A stretch of 42,246 nt of DNA. Source: a virus. Positions within the stretch are counted from its first letter, which is position 1; the number at the start of each line of letters is the position of its first letter. Below are positions 29,315 to 37,559 of the stretch, in pieces. Position numbers and translations under genes: made by a program. Location of the stretch: positions 1-42,246 of IMG/VR virus record IMGVR_UViG_3300047388_000065. One strand, 5' to 3'. The notes below the pieces were generated by a model. The model was not told the origin of the DNA, ran no database searches, and saw only the letters and a list, made by a program, of their open reading frames with translations.

Positions 29315-30282
29315 CCCTGTTCGCCGAGGTCTACGAGGGCGACCCGATCCGGCCCGACATGGAGACGCCAACGCCGCTGGATGTGGTTGCCGCACTGTCC
29401 CGTGTGGACCGCGCACGACGTTTGCAACACCTGATAGCGCAGGCGCACGAGATCCATCACGCTGCGTTAGAGACGCATCTACGCGGCCGTTCATTGGTCG
29501 CGGAATGCGTGCTGTTTTCCGGCGGGAACGACTCGACCACGCTGGCCTACCTGTTCCGTGACATCGCGACACACGCGCTCATGGCGAACACCAGCATTGG
29601 CATCGAACAGACACGCCAGTACGTCCGCGACGTGTGTGCGTCGTGGTCGCTGCCGCTCGTCGAAGTGAAGGCCGAGGATTCCTACCGCGATCTCGTGCTC
29701 GGCAACGTGAAGACGAAAGGCGCGGGCGAGGACGTGTGGGCGGGTGGATTCCCTGGCCCTGGCGCGCACGGCACGATGTATCAGCGGTTGAAAGAGCGGG
29801 CGTTCGACCGCGCACGGCACGAGCTCGGGTTCGCTGGTTCGCAGACGAAGGCCGCGACGTTCATCGCCGGACGCCGCCGCCAAGAGTCGAAGAAGCGTGA
29901 AGACGTTCCGCTGTTCGAGCCAGACGGCACCGTGATCTGGGTGTCGCCGCTCGCGCTCTGGACGAAACTCGACATGGCCCAACTGCGCATCACCTACCCC
30001 GACGTGCCACGCAACGAAGTCTCAGACCTACTGCATATGTCCGGCGAATGCTTGTGCGGGGCCTACGCCCACCCTGGCGAGCTAGACGAGATCGGCGAGT
30101 GGTTCCCCGACGTGCGCGCCGAGATCGAGGCGTTGCAGGACGAGGTTCGTGCTGCTGGCTTCGCTGAGCCGTTCTGCACCTGGGGACACGGCCAAGGCAA
30201 ACCCGGTAAGTCTGGTCGGCTATGCGGCTCATGCGAAACGCGTGCAGTGGTTGGTCAACTCGCGTTTGACGTGGCGTCATGA
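29311..30282 (+). CDS. PP-loop (PAPS reductase-like) enzyme
   Basis: 323 residues from the ATG at 29311. Residues 70-75 SGGNDS in VLFSGGNDSTTLAY form the PP-loop of the ATP-pyrophosphatase/PAPS reductase superfamily. Later: GTMYQRLKERAFDRARHELG, FIAGRRRQESKKR (the basic R-R-x-E-S motif of this group) and WVSPLALWTKLDMA. Cys pairs occur in GECLCGAYAH and RLCGSCET. Family members include DndC, which supplies sulfur for DNA phosphorothioation; no other dnd gene is present, so the substrate is open. Modification or counter-defence is possible. Confidence 0.82.
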   Translation: MTLFAEVYEGDPIRPDMETPTPLDVVAALSRVDRARRLQHLIAQAHEIHHAALETHLRGRSLVAECVLFSGGNDSTTLAYLFRDIATHALMANTSIGIEQTRQYVRDVCASWSLPLVEVKAEDSYRDLVLGNVKTKGAGEDVWAGGFPGPGAHGTMYQRLKERAFDRARHELGFAGSQTKAATFIAGRRRQESKKREDVPLFEPDGTVIWVSPLALWTKLDMAQLRITYPDVPRNEVSDLLHMSGECLCGAYAHPGELDEIGEWFPDVRAEIEALQDEVRAAGFAEPFCTWGHGQGKPGKSGRLCGSCETRAVVGQLAFDVAS

Positions 30283-30524
30283 CCGCGCTCACCTGGCTCG
30301 CCCTCAGCCTCATCTTCGGTGCGTTCTGCTCGATCCCGTGGTGGAGCGAACGACGACACAAGCCGCGTGTCGTCGGAATCAACGCCGCCGAAACCGGCAA
30401 CCCGACAACGCAGCAAGTCGTCGAAGCGCTCGACGGATGCGACTGCGAAACCTGCGCGTACTGGCGTGAGGTCATCGGCCTTGAATACCTGTTCCGTGCT
30501 CCGTCAGCGGGACGTGCGTCATGA
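30279..30524 (+). CDS. Small membrane protein with Cys cluster
   Basis: 81 residues. An N-terminal membrane segment (LTWLALSLIFGAFCSIPWW) is followed by VVEALDGCDCETCAYW, where C-x-C-x-x-C could hold a metal. ATGA overlaps on both sides. It lies between the PP-loop enzyme and RecT. No family recognised. Confidence 0.6.
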   Translation: MTALTWLALSLIFGAFCSIPWWSERRHKPRVVGINAAETGNPTTQQVVEALDGCDCETCAYWREVIGLEYLFRAPSAGRAS

Positions 30525-31270
30525 CGCTCGCTGTACGGCACGCCACGCTTCCCGAGAAGATCCAGTACGCGAAAGCGATGGCCGAATCGAACCTGCTGCC
30601 CTCGCATTACAAGCGGCAGCCGGCGAACCTGCTGATCGCGTTGGAGTACGCGGAAGCGTTCGGCATCGCACCGATCAACGCCATCAGCAGCGTGTTCGTG
30701 ATCGACGGCAAGCCCAGCGCATCGGCTGACCTGATCGCCGCCCTGATCCGCCGCGCTGGGCACAAGCTCCGTGTCGTAGGTGACGACACATCCGCTACCG
30801 CGACCCTGATCCGCGCCGACGATCCCGACTTCGAATACACCGCGACGTGGGACATGACGAAGGCGAAGCAGGCGAACCTGCTCGGTAAGGGGACGTGGAA
30901 GTCCTACCCCGGCGCGCTGCTGCGTGCACGGGCGATCACGGAAGTCGCTCGTATGGGCGCATCCGACGCCTTGTTTGGTGTCATCTACACACCGGAGGAA
31001 GTCGGTGCCGAAGTCGACGAGACAGGCGAGCCCGTTGCTGCCGCTGTAGTGGTCATGGAGTCGTCAGATCGTGACTGGTCGCAGGAAGCGGTCGAAGCCA
31101 AGAGCGTGGATCATCTGCGGGAGTTGTGGCGCGAAGCCGACGCGTGGGGCGAGCTGACGGACGTGCTGAAACAGCAGATCACTGCTCTCGTCGATGCGTT
31201 CGACAAGCCCACCGAAGACGGCCCTGTGCAGATCGAGGAACTGCCGCTACCTGAGCCGGTGGACGCATGA
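30521..31270 (+). CDS. recT: RecT-family single-strand annealing recombinase
   Basis: 249 residues. The core (about 10-165) matches actinophage RecT proteins: NLLPSHYKRQPANLLIALEY, FGIAPINAISSVFVIDGKPS, ADLIAALIRRAGHKLRVVGD, WKSYPGALLRARAITEVARM and DALFGVIYTPEEVGAE. It anneals homologous single strands during replication and recombination. The C-terminal 80 residues are acidic and variable. No RecE/YqaJ-type exonuclease partner is seen beside it, which is unusual. Confidence 0.88.
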   Translation: MTLAVRHATLPEKIQYAKAMAESNLLPSHYKRQPANLLIALEYAEAFGIAPINAISSVFVIDGKPSASADLIAALIRRAGHKLRVVGDDTSATATLIRADDPDFEYTATWDMTKAKQANLLGKGTWKSYPGALLRARAITEVARMGASDALFGVIYTPEEVGAEVDETGEPVAAAVVVMESSDRDWSQEAVEAKSVDHLRELWREADAWGELTDVLKQQITALVDAFDKPTEDGPVQIEELPLPEPVDA

Positions 31271-31569
31271 CCGCCCACAACGCGAGGGCGGTGCGTGAGA
31301 CCGGACCCGGAGGCGTCGGACGCGGGTGGCGGGTGAAGTGCTCGTGCGGGCTGAATCAGAAAGCTCCGACGCGAGAGGCCGCAGAATCCGCCGCGTCGTT
31401 CCACAACGTCAGCCATGCCGAACCGCAGACCGTCGCCGAACTGCTCGAATCCGCGCGCCGCGAACTACGCAACGGCTGCACAGGCTACGACCCGGTGACG
31501 ATGGAATACCTGCCAGGTGCGAACTGCCTGCACTGCCGAATCGCCGCGCTTTTGGGGCGTGCGGCATGA
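31267..31569 (+). CDS. Small zinc-finger-like protein
   Basis: 100 residues. WRVKCSCGLNQKAPTREAAE followed by a His-containing segment (SFHNVSHAE) resembles a treble-clef-like Cys/His arrangement, and a late ANCLHCRIAALLG adds a CxxC pair. Probably DNA or protein binding. ATGA overlaps with RecT and with the next gene. Confidence 0.62.
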   Translation: MTAHNARAVRETGPGGVGRGWRVKCSCGLNQKAPTREAAESAASFHNVSHAEPQTVAELLESARRELRNGCTGYDPVTMEYLPGANCLHCRIAALLGRAA

Positions 31570-31838
31570 CTGCGCACCTTCACCTTGTGCGCCCTGACGA
31601 GACGGTCATCGCCAGAGACGCAGCGCGCGAGCTCGCGGCGAAACTCTGGGACGAGTGCGCCGAACTCACCGACATGATTCAGCACGCGAGGGACTGGATC
31701 AGCGACGAACCCTGCACATGCACGACCGGCTTGATTCACCAGCAAGAGGGCATAGGTTGGGAAGAAGTCGAACCCTGCGCTCGGTGCGTCAGCCTGTCGA
31801 TCCTGACGCTGCCGGACCCGTACCGGGTGAAGCCGTGA
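31566..31838 (+). CDS. Small Cys-motif protein
   Basis: 90 residues from ATG 31566. A helical first half (DAARELAAKLWDECAELTDM) is followed by CTCTTGLIHQQEG and EPCARCVSL, which may bind zinc. Coupled with both neighbours. Function unknown. Confidence 0.6.
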   Translation: MTAHLHLVRPDETVIARDAARELAAKLWDECAELTDMIQHARDWISDEPCTCTTGLIHQQEGIGWEEVEPCARCVSLSILTLPDPYRVKP

Positions 31839-32119
31839 AGCGCTCCCCGATCCGCCGCGTCTCCCCACAGCGCGCCGCCGAGCAACGCATCTACACGAAA
31901 CGCCGGCGCGTGTTTCTGGCTGAGCGTGAGCGCTGCGAATGGCCGCTCGGCTGCGAACAGGCAGCGACCGAAGTGCATCACCGTCGCGGGCGAGTAGGCG
32001 CGCTGTACTTGGCCGTTGAGCACTGGTCCGCCCTGTGCCACGACCACCACACGCATTGCACGCAGAACCCGGCTGAGGCCTACGCGCTAGGCATCAGCGA
32101 ACGGCGGGTGTCGGCATGA
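31835..32119 (+). CDS. HNH-type nuclease (small)
   Basis: 94 residues from GTG 31835. RIYTKRRRVFLAERERCEWP with Cys34 and Cys40, then EVHHRRGRVGALYL (His48-His49) and ALCHDHHTHCTQNP form an HNH/treble-clef core as in many phage HNH and recombination nucleases. Located downstream of RecT, it may process recombination or replication intermediates. GTGA and ATGA overlaps. Confidence 0.75.
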   Translation: MKRSPIRRVSPQRAAEQRIYTKRRRVFLAERERCEWPLGCEQAATEVHHRRGRVGALYLAVEHWSALCHDHHTHCTQNPAEAYALGISERRVSA

Positions 32120-32310
32120 TCCTTGACGACATTGCCGTGTGGGGCATCCGGCACTACAACGCATTCGGACTCGACCCCGAAGTCACCCAATACCCCAGCG
32201 AAGCACTCGCGAGACAGCGTGTCGCCGAATGCCACGACGCGGGCCACGGTTGCGTGCTGCTGTCCCGTTCGGTGACGCCTTGGGTTGTCGCAGGCGGTGA
32301 CGCAGCATGA
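32116..32310 (+). CDS. Small protein of unknown function
   Basis: 64 residues: ILDDIAVWGIRHYNAFGLDP, RVAECHDAGHGCVLLSRSV. Overlaps both neighbours through ATGA. No domain recognised. Confidence 0.58.
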   Translation: MILDDIAVWGIRHYNAFGLDPEVTQYPSEALARQRVAECHDAGHGCVLLSRSVTPWVVAGGDAA

Positions 32311-32642
32311 GCATCGAAGGCTACGTGCGAGAACTCGACAAGACGCAGGACACGTGGGCGACGTGGCGTGTTGCACCGCACGCCTTCCGCCTAGTCGTTG
32401 TCGATGAGTTCCAGCGGCGCGGCGGCATCGGTTGGCGTCGTCTATCTCAGCCGCGCAATTGCCGGTGGACGACCGGGCCTGGGCACTTGAACTGCGGGCG
32501 CCCTGCCGTTGTCGAGCTAGCCCGCGGATCGAAGGCGCGTCCGCAATATTGGGGCTACTGCGCACAGCACCTGTACGGACGCCATTGGGAGGCGCCGCGC
32601 CTGCTCTCGGTGGTCGCAGTCGCTGAGGACGAGCAGCCGTGA
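32307..32642 (+). CDS. Small protein with possible zinc-binding residues
   Basis: 111 residues. The second half has NCRWTTGPGHLNCGRPAVVE and QYWGYCAQHLYGRHWE, whose Cys/His spacing suggests a metal site. The first half is mixed alpha/beta. Coupled to both neighbours. No family recognised. Confidence 0.58.
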   Translation: MSIEGYVRELDKTQDTWATWRVAPHAFRLVVVDEFQRRGGIGWRRLSQPRNCRWTTGPGHLNCGRPAVVELARGSKARPQYWGYCAQHLYGRHWEAPRLLSVVAVAEDEQP

Positions 32643-33061
32643 GCGCGCTGCGCAAGGTCGAACTTTGCCCCGTTTGCCGCAACGAAAACGGCTGGCACGC
32701 CGACGAGTCCACCGACCCGCCGACCATGACCCGCTGCCCCAACTTGACGCGAGCGAAGGCCGAAGTCTCCGGTATGGACATCGCCCGCCTAGCGCACGAG
32801 TCCGCGTTCGACCACGCCTGCCGGCTCATCACCGAAGCCGCCCGCAACAACGCAGAGTTGGACGCGAACACCGTCCGTGAAGTCATGACCCTCGCAGACA
32901 TCCCCGGCCCCGTCATCGGTGCGGCTTTCGCTAAGTGCGCGCGGGACGGGCTGATACGGGAGATCGGCAGGGTGCCGTCGTCGAAGGCGAACACGAACGC
33001 CCACCGCATCGCGAAGTACGCATCGAAGCTGTACGGCGGGCAGCGGAGGGCAGCGTCATGA
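32639..33061 (+). CDS. Zinc-knuckle plus winged-helix-like protein
   Basis: 140 residues. ELCPVCRNENGWHADES and a later Cys (MTRCPN) form a possible zinc knuckle. Residues about 60-125 look like a winged helix (NAELDANTVREVMTLADIPG, AAFAKCARDGLIREIGRVPS). DNA binding in replication or regulation is likely, but the exact role is unknown. GTG start overlaps the previous stop. Confidence 0.62.
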   Translation: MSALRKVELCPVCRNENGWHADESTDPPTMTRCPNLTRAKAEVSGMDIARLAHESAFDHACRLITEAARNNAELDANTVREVMTLADIPGPVIGAAFAKCARDGLIREIGRVPSSKANTNAHRIAKYASKLYGGQRRAAS

Positions 33062-33201
33062 ACCACGACTGCCCGCTTCCGAACGCGTGCCGTAAGTACC
33101 GGCATCGACTGTGGATCTGCGATTGCGGCAAGGCGTACACCGCGTTTCTCGACACCAACTGGGCCGCTTCGATCTGGACGTGGAAGCGGTGGAAGCCGTG
33201 A
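33058..33201 (+). CDS. Small zinc-ribbon-like protein (47 residues)
   Basis: HDCPLPNACRKYRHRLWICD continues into CGKAYTAFLDTNWAAS, giving four to five Cys with His, a typical tiny zinc protein of actinophage early regions. ATG at 33058 overlaps the upstream stop; the stop overlaps the methyltransferase GTG. Confidence 0.58.
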   Translation: MNHDCPLPNACRKYRHRLWICDCGKAYTAFLDTNWAASIWTWKRWKP

Positions 33202-33962
33202 CCGCGCTGTATTACCAGGACGAGTCGGTCACGCTCTGGCATGGCGACTACCGCGACGCACTCACCCGCTACAGACGCGACGACTTCGACCTTGTGATCG
33301 CAGACCCGCCCTATGCGGTGACATCGCTCGCCTGGGATCGCTGGCAGACCGAGTGGCCCGAGATCGTCGCGAAATACGCGCGGTCGATGTGGTGCTTCGG
33401 GTCTCTGCGGATGTTCATGGATCGCGCCGCAGAGTTCGGCGACTGGAAGCTGTCACAGGACATCGTGTGGGAGAAACACAACGGGTCATCTCTGGCTGCT
33501 GACCGATTCCGCACCGTGCACGAGCTGGCCGCATTCTTCTACCAGGGCGCGTGGAGTGACATCTACACGAACGTACCGACAACGAGCGACGCAACACCAC
33601 GCAGCGTCCGCCGCAAGGCCCTACCACTACAACACCAGGGCGCCCGCGGCCCATCTGTGTACGAATCGCAGGACGGCGGACCACGCCTCATGCGATCGGT
33701 CATCTACGCCCAGTCGATGCACGGGCAGGCGATCCACCCGACGCAGAAACCGGGTGGCCTCCTCGAGCCGATGATCGAATACGGCTGCAAACCAGGTGGG
33801 CGCGTGCTCGATCCGTTCGCAGGCTCCTGCGCGGTCGGTGTCGCTGCTCGGTCTCTCGGTCGTCGCACCGTATGCGTCGAGGCCCGCGAAGAACAGTGCG
33901 AAGCGGCGGCGAAGTGGCTGTCTAACGACACGCTGACCTTCGGTTCGGAGCGTGTCTCATGA
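33198..33962 (+). CDS. Beta-class DNA methyltransferase (N6-A or N4-C)
   Basis: 254 residues from GTG 33198. Motif IV DPPY at 36-39 comes before motif I (DPFAGSC, 205-211), the order of the beta class; HPTQKP at 180-185 is also typical. Motif I ends Cys rather than the usual Gly. It uses SAM to methylate adenine N6 or cytosine N4 in a target that cannot be read from the sequence. No cognate restriction enzyme is adjacent, so it is an orphan that likely protects phage DNA or marks it. Coupled to both neighbours. Confidence 0.88.
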   Translation: MTALYYQDESVTLWHGDYRDALTRYRRDDFDLVIADPPYAVTSLAWDRWQTEWPEIVAKYARSMWCFGSLRMFMDRAAEFGDWKLSQDIVWEKHNGSSLAADRFRTVHELAAFFYQGAWSDIYTNVPTTSDATPRSVRRKALPLQHQGARGPSVYESQDGGPRLMRSVIYAQSMHGQAIHPTQKPGGLLEPMIEYGCKPGGRVLDPFAGSCAVGVAARSLGRRTVCVEAREEQCEAAAKWLSNDTLTFGSERVS

Positions 33963-34129
33963 GCCATACCCATGCTGTCGCATCCCGATCCCAACCTGCT
34001 GCCGGTCAGTGCTCGTGGATTCATTCGTGGGAGGACGTAGATATCCGCTGCACCGACGAAGTAGTGCCGGGTGAGCGGCTGTGTGCGGAGCATCTGATCG
34101 CGGCAGCGAAGAAACGGAGCCGACCGTGA
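33959..34129 (+). CDS. Small protein following the methyltransferase (56 residues)
   Basis: MSHTHAVASRSQPAAGQCSW then DIRCTDEVVPGERLCAEHLI; three Cys and a His in the second half could form a zinc knuckle. Overlaps the methyltransferase (ATGA) and the next gene (GTGA). Function unknown. Confidence 0.55.
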   Translation: MSHTHAVASRSQPAAGQCSWIHSWEDVDIRCTDEVVPGERLCAEHLIAAAKKRSRP

Positions 34130-34599
34130 CCGCACGACGAATGGGACCGCTCAGCGTCTCCGAGTACGAGCGCATCGAAGTGGAATGTAAACGCGCTCTC
34201 GGCTGGACAGCGGAGAAGATCGCGCAGCACTGCCGCATCCCGCTCGTCCGCGTCGACGCCGTATTCATGGCACAAGACGCGCTAGCCCTGGTCGACACCG
34301 CGATCGACATGTACGTCCCCAACCCCGGCCAGAAGCGGCATCACTTCTGCCGTAGTGGTCGCCACGCCCTCACCGACGACAACGTGTACCAACGCCCCAA
34401 CGGTGACCGTGAATGCACTTCCTGTCGCAATGAGCGTAAGCAGCTAGAGCAGCAGGAGGCCACCAGACGGAACGCGGAGAAGACCGCAGACCGCAACGCT
34501 GCGCTCGCAGCCGTCGATGGCCCGCGTGATGCTTTGTACGAGGCCGCGATGGCCGAGGTTGCCCGCATCTACTCCCGCCCAATCTCGAGGAGCGCCTGA
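34126..34599 (+). CDS. HTH plus zinc-finger protein
   Basis: 157 residues from GTG 34126. The first about 65 residues suggest a helix-turn-helix (IEVECKRALGWTAEKIAQHC, RIPLVRVDAVFM). Residues about 70-105 (HHFCRSGRHALTDDNVYQRP, GDRECTSCRNER) form a Cys/His zinc motif common in phage HNH-like and DNA-binding proteins. The rest is a charged helix. It directly precedes an HNH gene and may act with it. Confidence 0.68.
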   Translation: MTARRMGPLSVSEYERIEVECKRALGWTAEKIAQHCRIPLVRVDAVFMAQDALALVDTAIDMYVPNPGQKRHHFCRSGRHALTDDNVYQRPNGDRECTSCRNERKQLEQQEATRRNAEKTADRNAALAAVDGPRDALYEAAMAEVARIYSRPISRSA

Positions 34600-35297
34600 T
34601 GGCTGTCAGCAAGAGACTCCGGTTCGAGATCCTGCGCCGCGACAACCACGCCTGCCGCTACTGCGGCGGCGTCGCGCCGGATGCCGTGCTGACGATCGAC
34701 CACGTCGTACCCGTCACGCTAGGTGGCTCTGACGACCCGTCGAACCTCATCACAGCATGCCGCGACTGCAACGCCGGCAAATCGTCGGTGCCCGCTGAGG
34801 CATCCCTCGTAGACGACGTGCAGCAGGACGCGTTGCGATGGGCGCGCGCCATGACGATCGCCGCCGAGCGTGCGAACCTCGACCGCCAACAGCGCCAGGA
34901 GCGCCGCGAATGGTTCGAGGACGTTTGGAACGAGTGGACGCATGGCGGCGCAATGAAGAAGCCCATCCCTCTCGGCGGAAATTGGGAGAACACGGTCGAC
35001 CGGTTCTTCGAAGTCGGCCTTGCATGGGAGGACTTGCGTGATGCGGTCAACGCCGCGATGTCGTCAAAAGTCCCACCGGACGCGACATTCCGATACTTCT
35101 GCGGCGTCGCCTGGAACATGGTTCGACGACGCCAGGAAGAAGCCAAGGCGATCCTCGACGCAGATGACACTGCGGAGCCGGTTGCGCGACCCTATGACTG
35201 GCTGAACGTTGCAGAGAGCCCAGAGGCCATTTGGGCTCTCGACCAGTTCGCTGCGCTCGCGGCGGTATGCGATGGCCCGAGGTGGGCCGGTGCGTAA
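34599..35297 (+). CDS. HNH endonuclease with C-terminal helical domain
   Basis: 232 residues. The HNH core occupies about 8-62: ILRRDNHACRYCGG (Cys19, Cys22), TIDHVVPVTLGGSD (Asp34-His35), NLITACRDCNAGKSS (Asn49, Cys54, Cys57). The remainder (about 75-230) is helical and acidic, with WFEDVWNEWTHG and FRYFCGVAWNMVRRRQEEAK, perhaps a replication-loader-like segment. It lies just before the replication protein; its stop overlaps that gene. Confidence 0.83.
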   Translation: MAVSKRLRFEILRRDNHACRYCGGVAPDAVLTIDHVVPVTLGGSDDPSNLITACRDCNAGKSSVPAEASLVDDVQQDALRWARAMTIAAERANLDRQQRQERREWFEDVWNEWTHGGAMKKPIPLGGNWENTVDRFFEVGLAWEDLRDAVNAAMSSKVPPDATFRYFCGVAWNMVRRRQEEAKAILDADDTAEPVARPYDWLNVAESPEAIWALDQFAALAAVCDGPRWAGA

Positions 35298-36093
35298 TTA
35301 CGGCAGGTTCACCACGAGCATCTGGCAGGACTCCGACTTCACGAGCCTGACGCAGCCGCTACAGGCCGTGTACTTCACGCTCGGCCTGCAACCCGACGTG
35401 ACCGCCGCCGGCACGCTAGCGCTCACTGTGGGCCGCTGGGCGAAACTCTCCGCGGGCGTCACGCGCGGTCAACTGCTCGAGCAGGTGCAGCAGTTGTGCG
35501 AGCACGCCGGGCGCCACCTTGTCATCGATGAGGACACCGAAGAGCTGCTGATCCGCAAGTTCATGAAGTGGGATCAGGGCTGGTCGAACTCGAAGCGGCT
35601 GCCCGTCGTCATCGATGCGGTAAGCGCTATCTCGTCTGTCCACATCCGGGATATCGCTGTGGACGAACTGCACCGGCTTGCCGCATCGCCTGCCACATCC
35701 GACGAGCAAAAACGATCTCGGGATGCCCTATCCCATGCACTAACCGCTTTTGACAGGTTAAGGGTTACGTTAGGTGACCACATACCCGAACCACATTCCG
35801 CAACCCACGACCCCGAACCTGAGTCCCTACTGGGGGAGCCTCCCGACGCAAGCGCCGGCCCCCCGTCGATGTTCTGCTCCAAACACCCAGACGGCACCGA
35901 GAAACCGTGCGGCCCCTGCGGCACGGCAAAGCTGCGATACGCAGCGTGGGTGAAGTCCACCGCAGGGCGTGAGGCCGAACGTCGCGCGCAGAAGCGCCTC
36001 GAGCAAACCAACGCGCTCGTTGCTGACATCGCGCAGGCGAAAGCCGCTGCCGTGTCGATGCCTTCGGATTTGCGGGCTGGGGTGGCGTCGTGA
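35272..36093 (+). CDS. Replication initiation (RNYGRF-type) protein
   Basis: About 273 residues from ATG 35272; a GTG at 35290 (MRNYGRF) is equally possible. The N-terminal part VRNYGRFTTSIWQDSDFTSL, then ALTVGRWAKLSAGVTRGQLL and DEDTEELLIRKFMKWDQGW matches winged-helix replication proteins of actinophages. The C-terminal part has FCSKHPDGTEKPCGPCGTAK, a Cys/His zinc knuckle, and a charged helix. It likely binds the origin and loads host replication factors. Locally AT-richer DNA around 35720-35800 could be part of an origin. Confidence 0.75.
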   Translation: MARGGPVRNYGRFTTSIWQDSDFTSLTQPLQAVYFTLGLQPDVTAAGTLALTVGRWAKLSAGVTRGQLLEQVQQLCEHAGRHLVIDEDTEELLIRKFMKWDQGWSNSKRLPVVIDAVSAISSVHIRDIAVDELHRLAASPATSDEQKRSRDALSHALTAFDRLRVTLGDHIPEPHSATHDPEPESLLGEPPDASAGPPSMFCSKHPDGTEKPCGPCGTAKLRYAAWVKSTAGREAERRAQKRLEQTNALVADIAQAKAAAVSMPSDLRAGVAS

Positions 36094-36389
36094 CTGCTTT
36101 CGCGGTGTTTCTTGCTGCTCTCCGAGTCGCTAAAGAACGCACCGAGGACGCAGCGGGCGGGCCTGCCGGGTCGTCGGATCGTCTGGCCGGAAGGAAACAG
36201 CGAATGAGCACCGAGATCCGCGTTCTGCATCCACACGATCGGCTCAGCGACGCCGACTATCACGAATGGTGGGGGCCGAAGGCGTTCCGCTACCTCGACG
36301 CTCTCGGACGGTCAAATAACGGTGGCCTGACTCGCTGGTCGGTCTGGACGTGCAACAACCGAACTTCGAGCACGGCGAGCCAGTGCTAG
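36090..36389 (+). CDS. Small protein of unknown function
   Basis: 99 residues from the GTG at 36090 that overlaps the upstream stop. An ATG at 36204 with a GGAAGGA ribosome site would give a 61-residue protein starting MSTEIRVLHPHDRLSDADYH, which looks like the conserved part; both forms could be made. The final residues overlap the next gene in another frame. Confidence 0.55.
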   Translation: MTAFAVFLAALRVAKERTEDAAGGPAGSSDRLAGRKQRMSTEIRVLHPHDRLSDADYHEWWGPKAFRYLDALGRSNNGGLTRWSVWTCNNRTSSTASQC

Positions 36390-36823
36390 CGATGGGCCAA
36401 GGCGTGCCAGACAAGCGCGTTCCGGTAGACCCCGGCCCCGCAAGCGGACCGTTCACGATGACTCAGCGGATGTGTGACGACGACGGCATGGTCAGCAACA
36501 CCTATTGCGATCCGCCCATCCCGAACATGAACTTGACCTACCTTCAGATACACAACAACATGCGGAGACATCACGATCCGCGCGGCGGGATCATTACCGA
36601 GCCGTTCGCCTGCACTGGTTCGGCACACATGTCGGGCGAGCACATTCTTTGCACTTCACCAGCCCACACGCGGGTGAGCCGGGAATCTAACGAGGGCAAC
36701 ATCACCTTGTCGCCGCGTATCACGATCCAGGGACTCGTAAGCAACCAGAGGCGGCTGCTAGCCAACGGCTCGTCCTCGCTATCGAACTTGACGCCCCCGC
36801 GATCCGTGAGGCTGTCCGGGTGA
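36350..36823 (+). CDS. Protein of unknown function
   Basis: 157 residues from GTG 36350, or 143 from ATG 36392 just after the previous stop. Pattern: GQGVPDKRVPVDPGPASGPF, MVSNTYCDPPIPNMNLTYLQ, EPFACTGSAHMSGEHILCTS. Codon use is less GC-biased than neighbours, suggesting a recent arrival. The stop overlaps the next GTG, which supports translation. No family recognised. Confidence 0.55.
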   Translation: MQQPNFEHGEPVLAMGQGVPDKRVPVDPGPASGPFTMTQRMCDDDGMVSNTYCDPPIPNMNLTYLQIHNNMRRHHDPRGGIITEPFACTGSAHMSGEHILCTSPAHTRVSRESNEGNITLSPRITIQGLVSNQRRLLANGSSSLSNLTPPRSVRLSG

Positions 36824-37266
36824 CCGGCGAGCTTCGACCCCTCGACACGCCAAGCGCGGAACAGATCGCGGAATGGCGACGACTCGCAGACGCAGCAACA
36901 CCCGGACCGTGGCGCGCGCTCACCGACGATCATGGATACAAAGGCATCGAGCACGCACTATGGTCGGGCGAGTTGAACGCGATGGGCTCATACGTCGCTG
37001 AGTTCATGGTGACCCGCGCCGATGCAGACTTCGCGGCTGCTGCTCGTGAAGCTGTGCCTGCGCTCATCGCTGCGCTGGAAGCCGCCCACACACAACTAGC
37101 AGAACTGCGCATCGAGTACGGCGTGACGCTCAACGAGTGGTACAAGACCGCTGGCTCGCTGGCGATGGCCGAAGCGATGTGCCGCGATAGGGAGACCGTC
37201 TCGCAGCGGCTTGTCGGGCCGTGGCTGCCGGTTGCTGTGTCAGGCACGGAAGGAGAGCCGACGTGA
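36820..37266 (+). CDS. Ead/Ea22-like protein
   Basis: 148 residues. EWRRLADAATPGPWRALTDD near the start, and ADADFAAAAREAVPALIAAL followed by a helical end, form the TPGPW plus AREAVP pattern of Ead/Ea22-like phage proteins, an accessory family of unknown function common in early regions. GTGA overlaps on both sides. Confidence 0.72.
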   Translation: MTGELRPLDTPSAEQIAEWRRLADAATPGPWRALTDDHGYKGIEHALWSGELNAMGSYVAEFMVTRADADFAAAAREAVPALIAALEAAHTQLAELRIEYGVTLNEWYKTAGSLAMAEAMCRDRETVSQRLVGPWLPVAVSGTEGEPT

Positions 37267-37559
37267 CTGATCGCGCGTGCGGTTCATGCCGCCACTGGAA
37301 GCCACCGAGTGAGCGCACCGACTGGCGCGGGCCGATCGACATCGAATGGGACGGCATGGCCGACACATACGCCGAGCGGCAGCGCATAGCCGACGAAGCC
37401 GACAAGAAACTCGGCGAATGCCACGGCATCCCGATGCACCCGACCGTAGCTCAACTGCCCACGCCTGCCGCTGCAGTGATCGACGGAAGCGACTACTTCG
37501 CCCAGGTCTACACCGCTGCTGAGTTCTTCTGTGCTCTTTGGGGGGCATCGACCGAATGA
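37263..37559 (+). CDS. Small Cys/His protein
   Basis: 98 residues from GTG 37263: RACGSCRHWKPPSERTDWRG and later KKLGECHGIPMHPT; this Cys-x-x-Cys plus Cys-His set occurs in many phage early proteins. The C-terminal part is helical and aromatic (YTAAEFFCALWG). Coupled to both neighbours. Function unknown. Confidence 0.62.
   Translation: MTDRACGSCRHWKPPSERTDWRGPIDIEWDGMADTYAERQRIADEADKKLGECHGIPMHPTVAQLPTPAAAVIDGSDYFAQVYTAAEFFCALWGASTE

Noticed and set aside
32080-33105. Minus-strand open frame of 341 codons
   Set aside because: It lies across five tightly coupled plus-strand genes and has low-complexity Arg/Ser/Pro composition.
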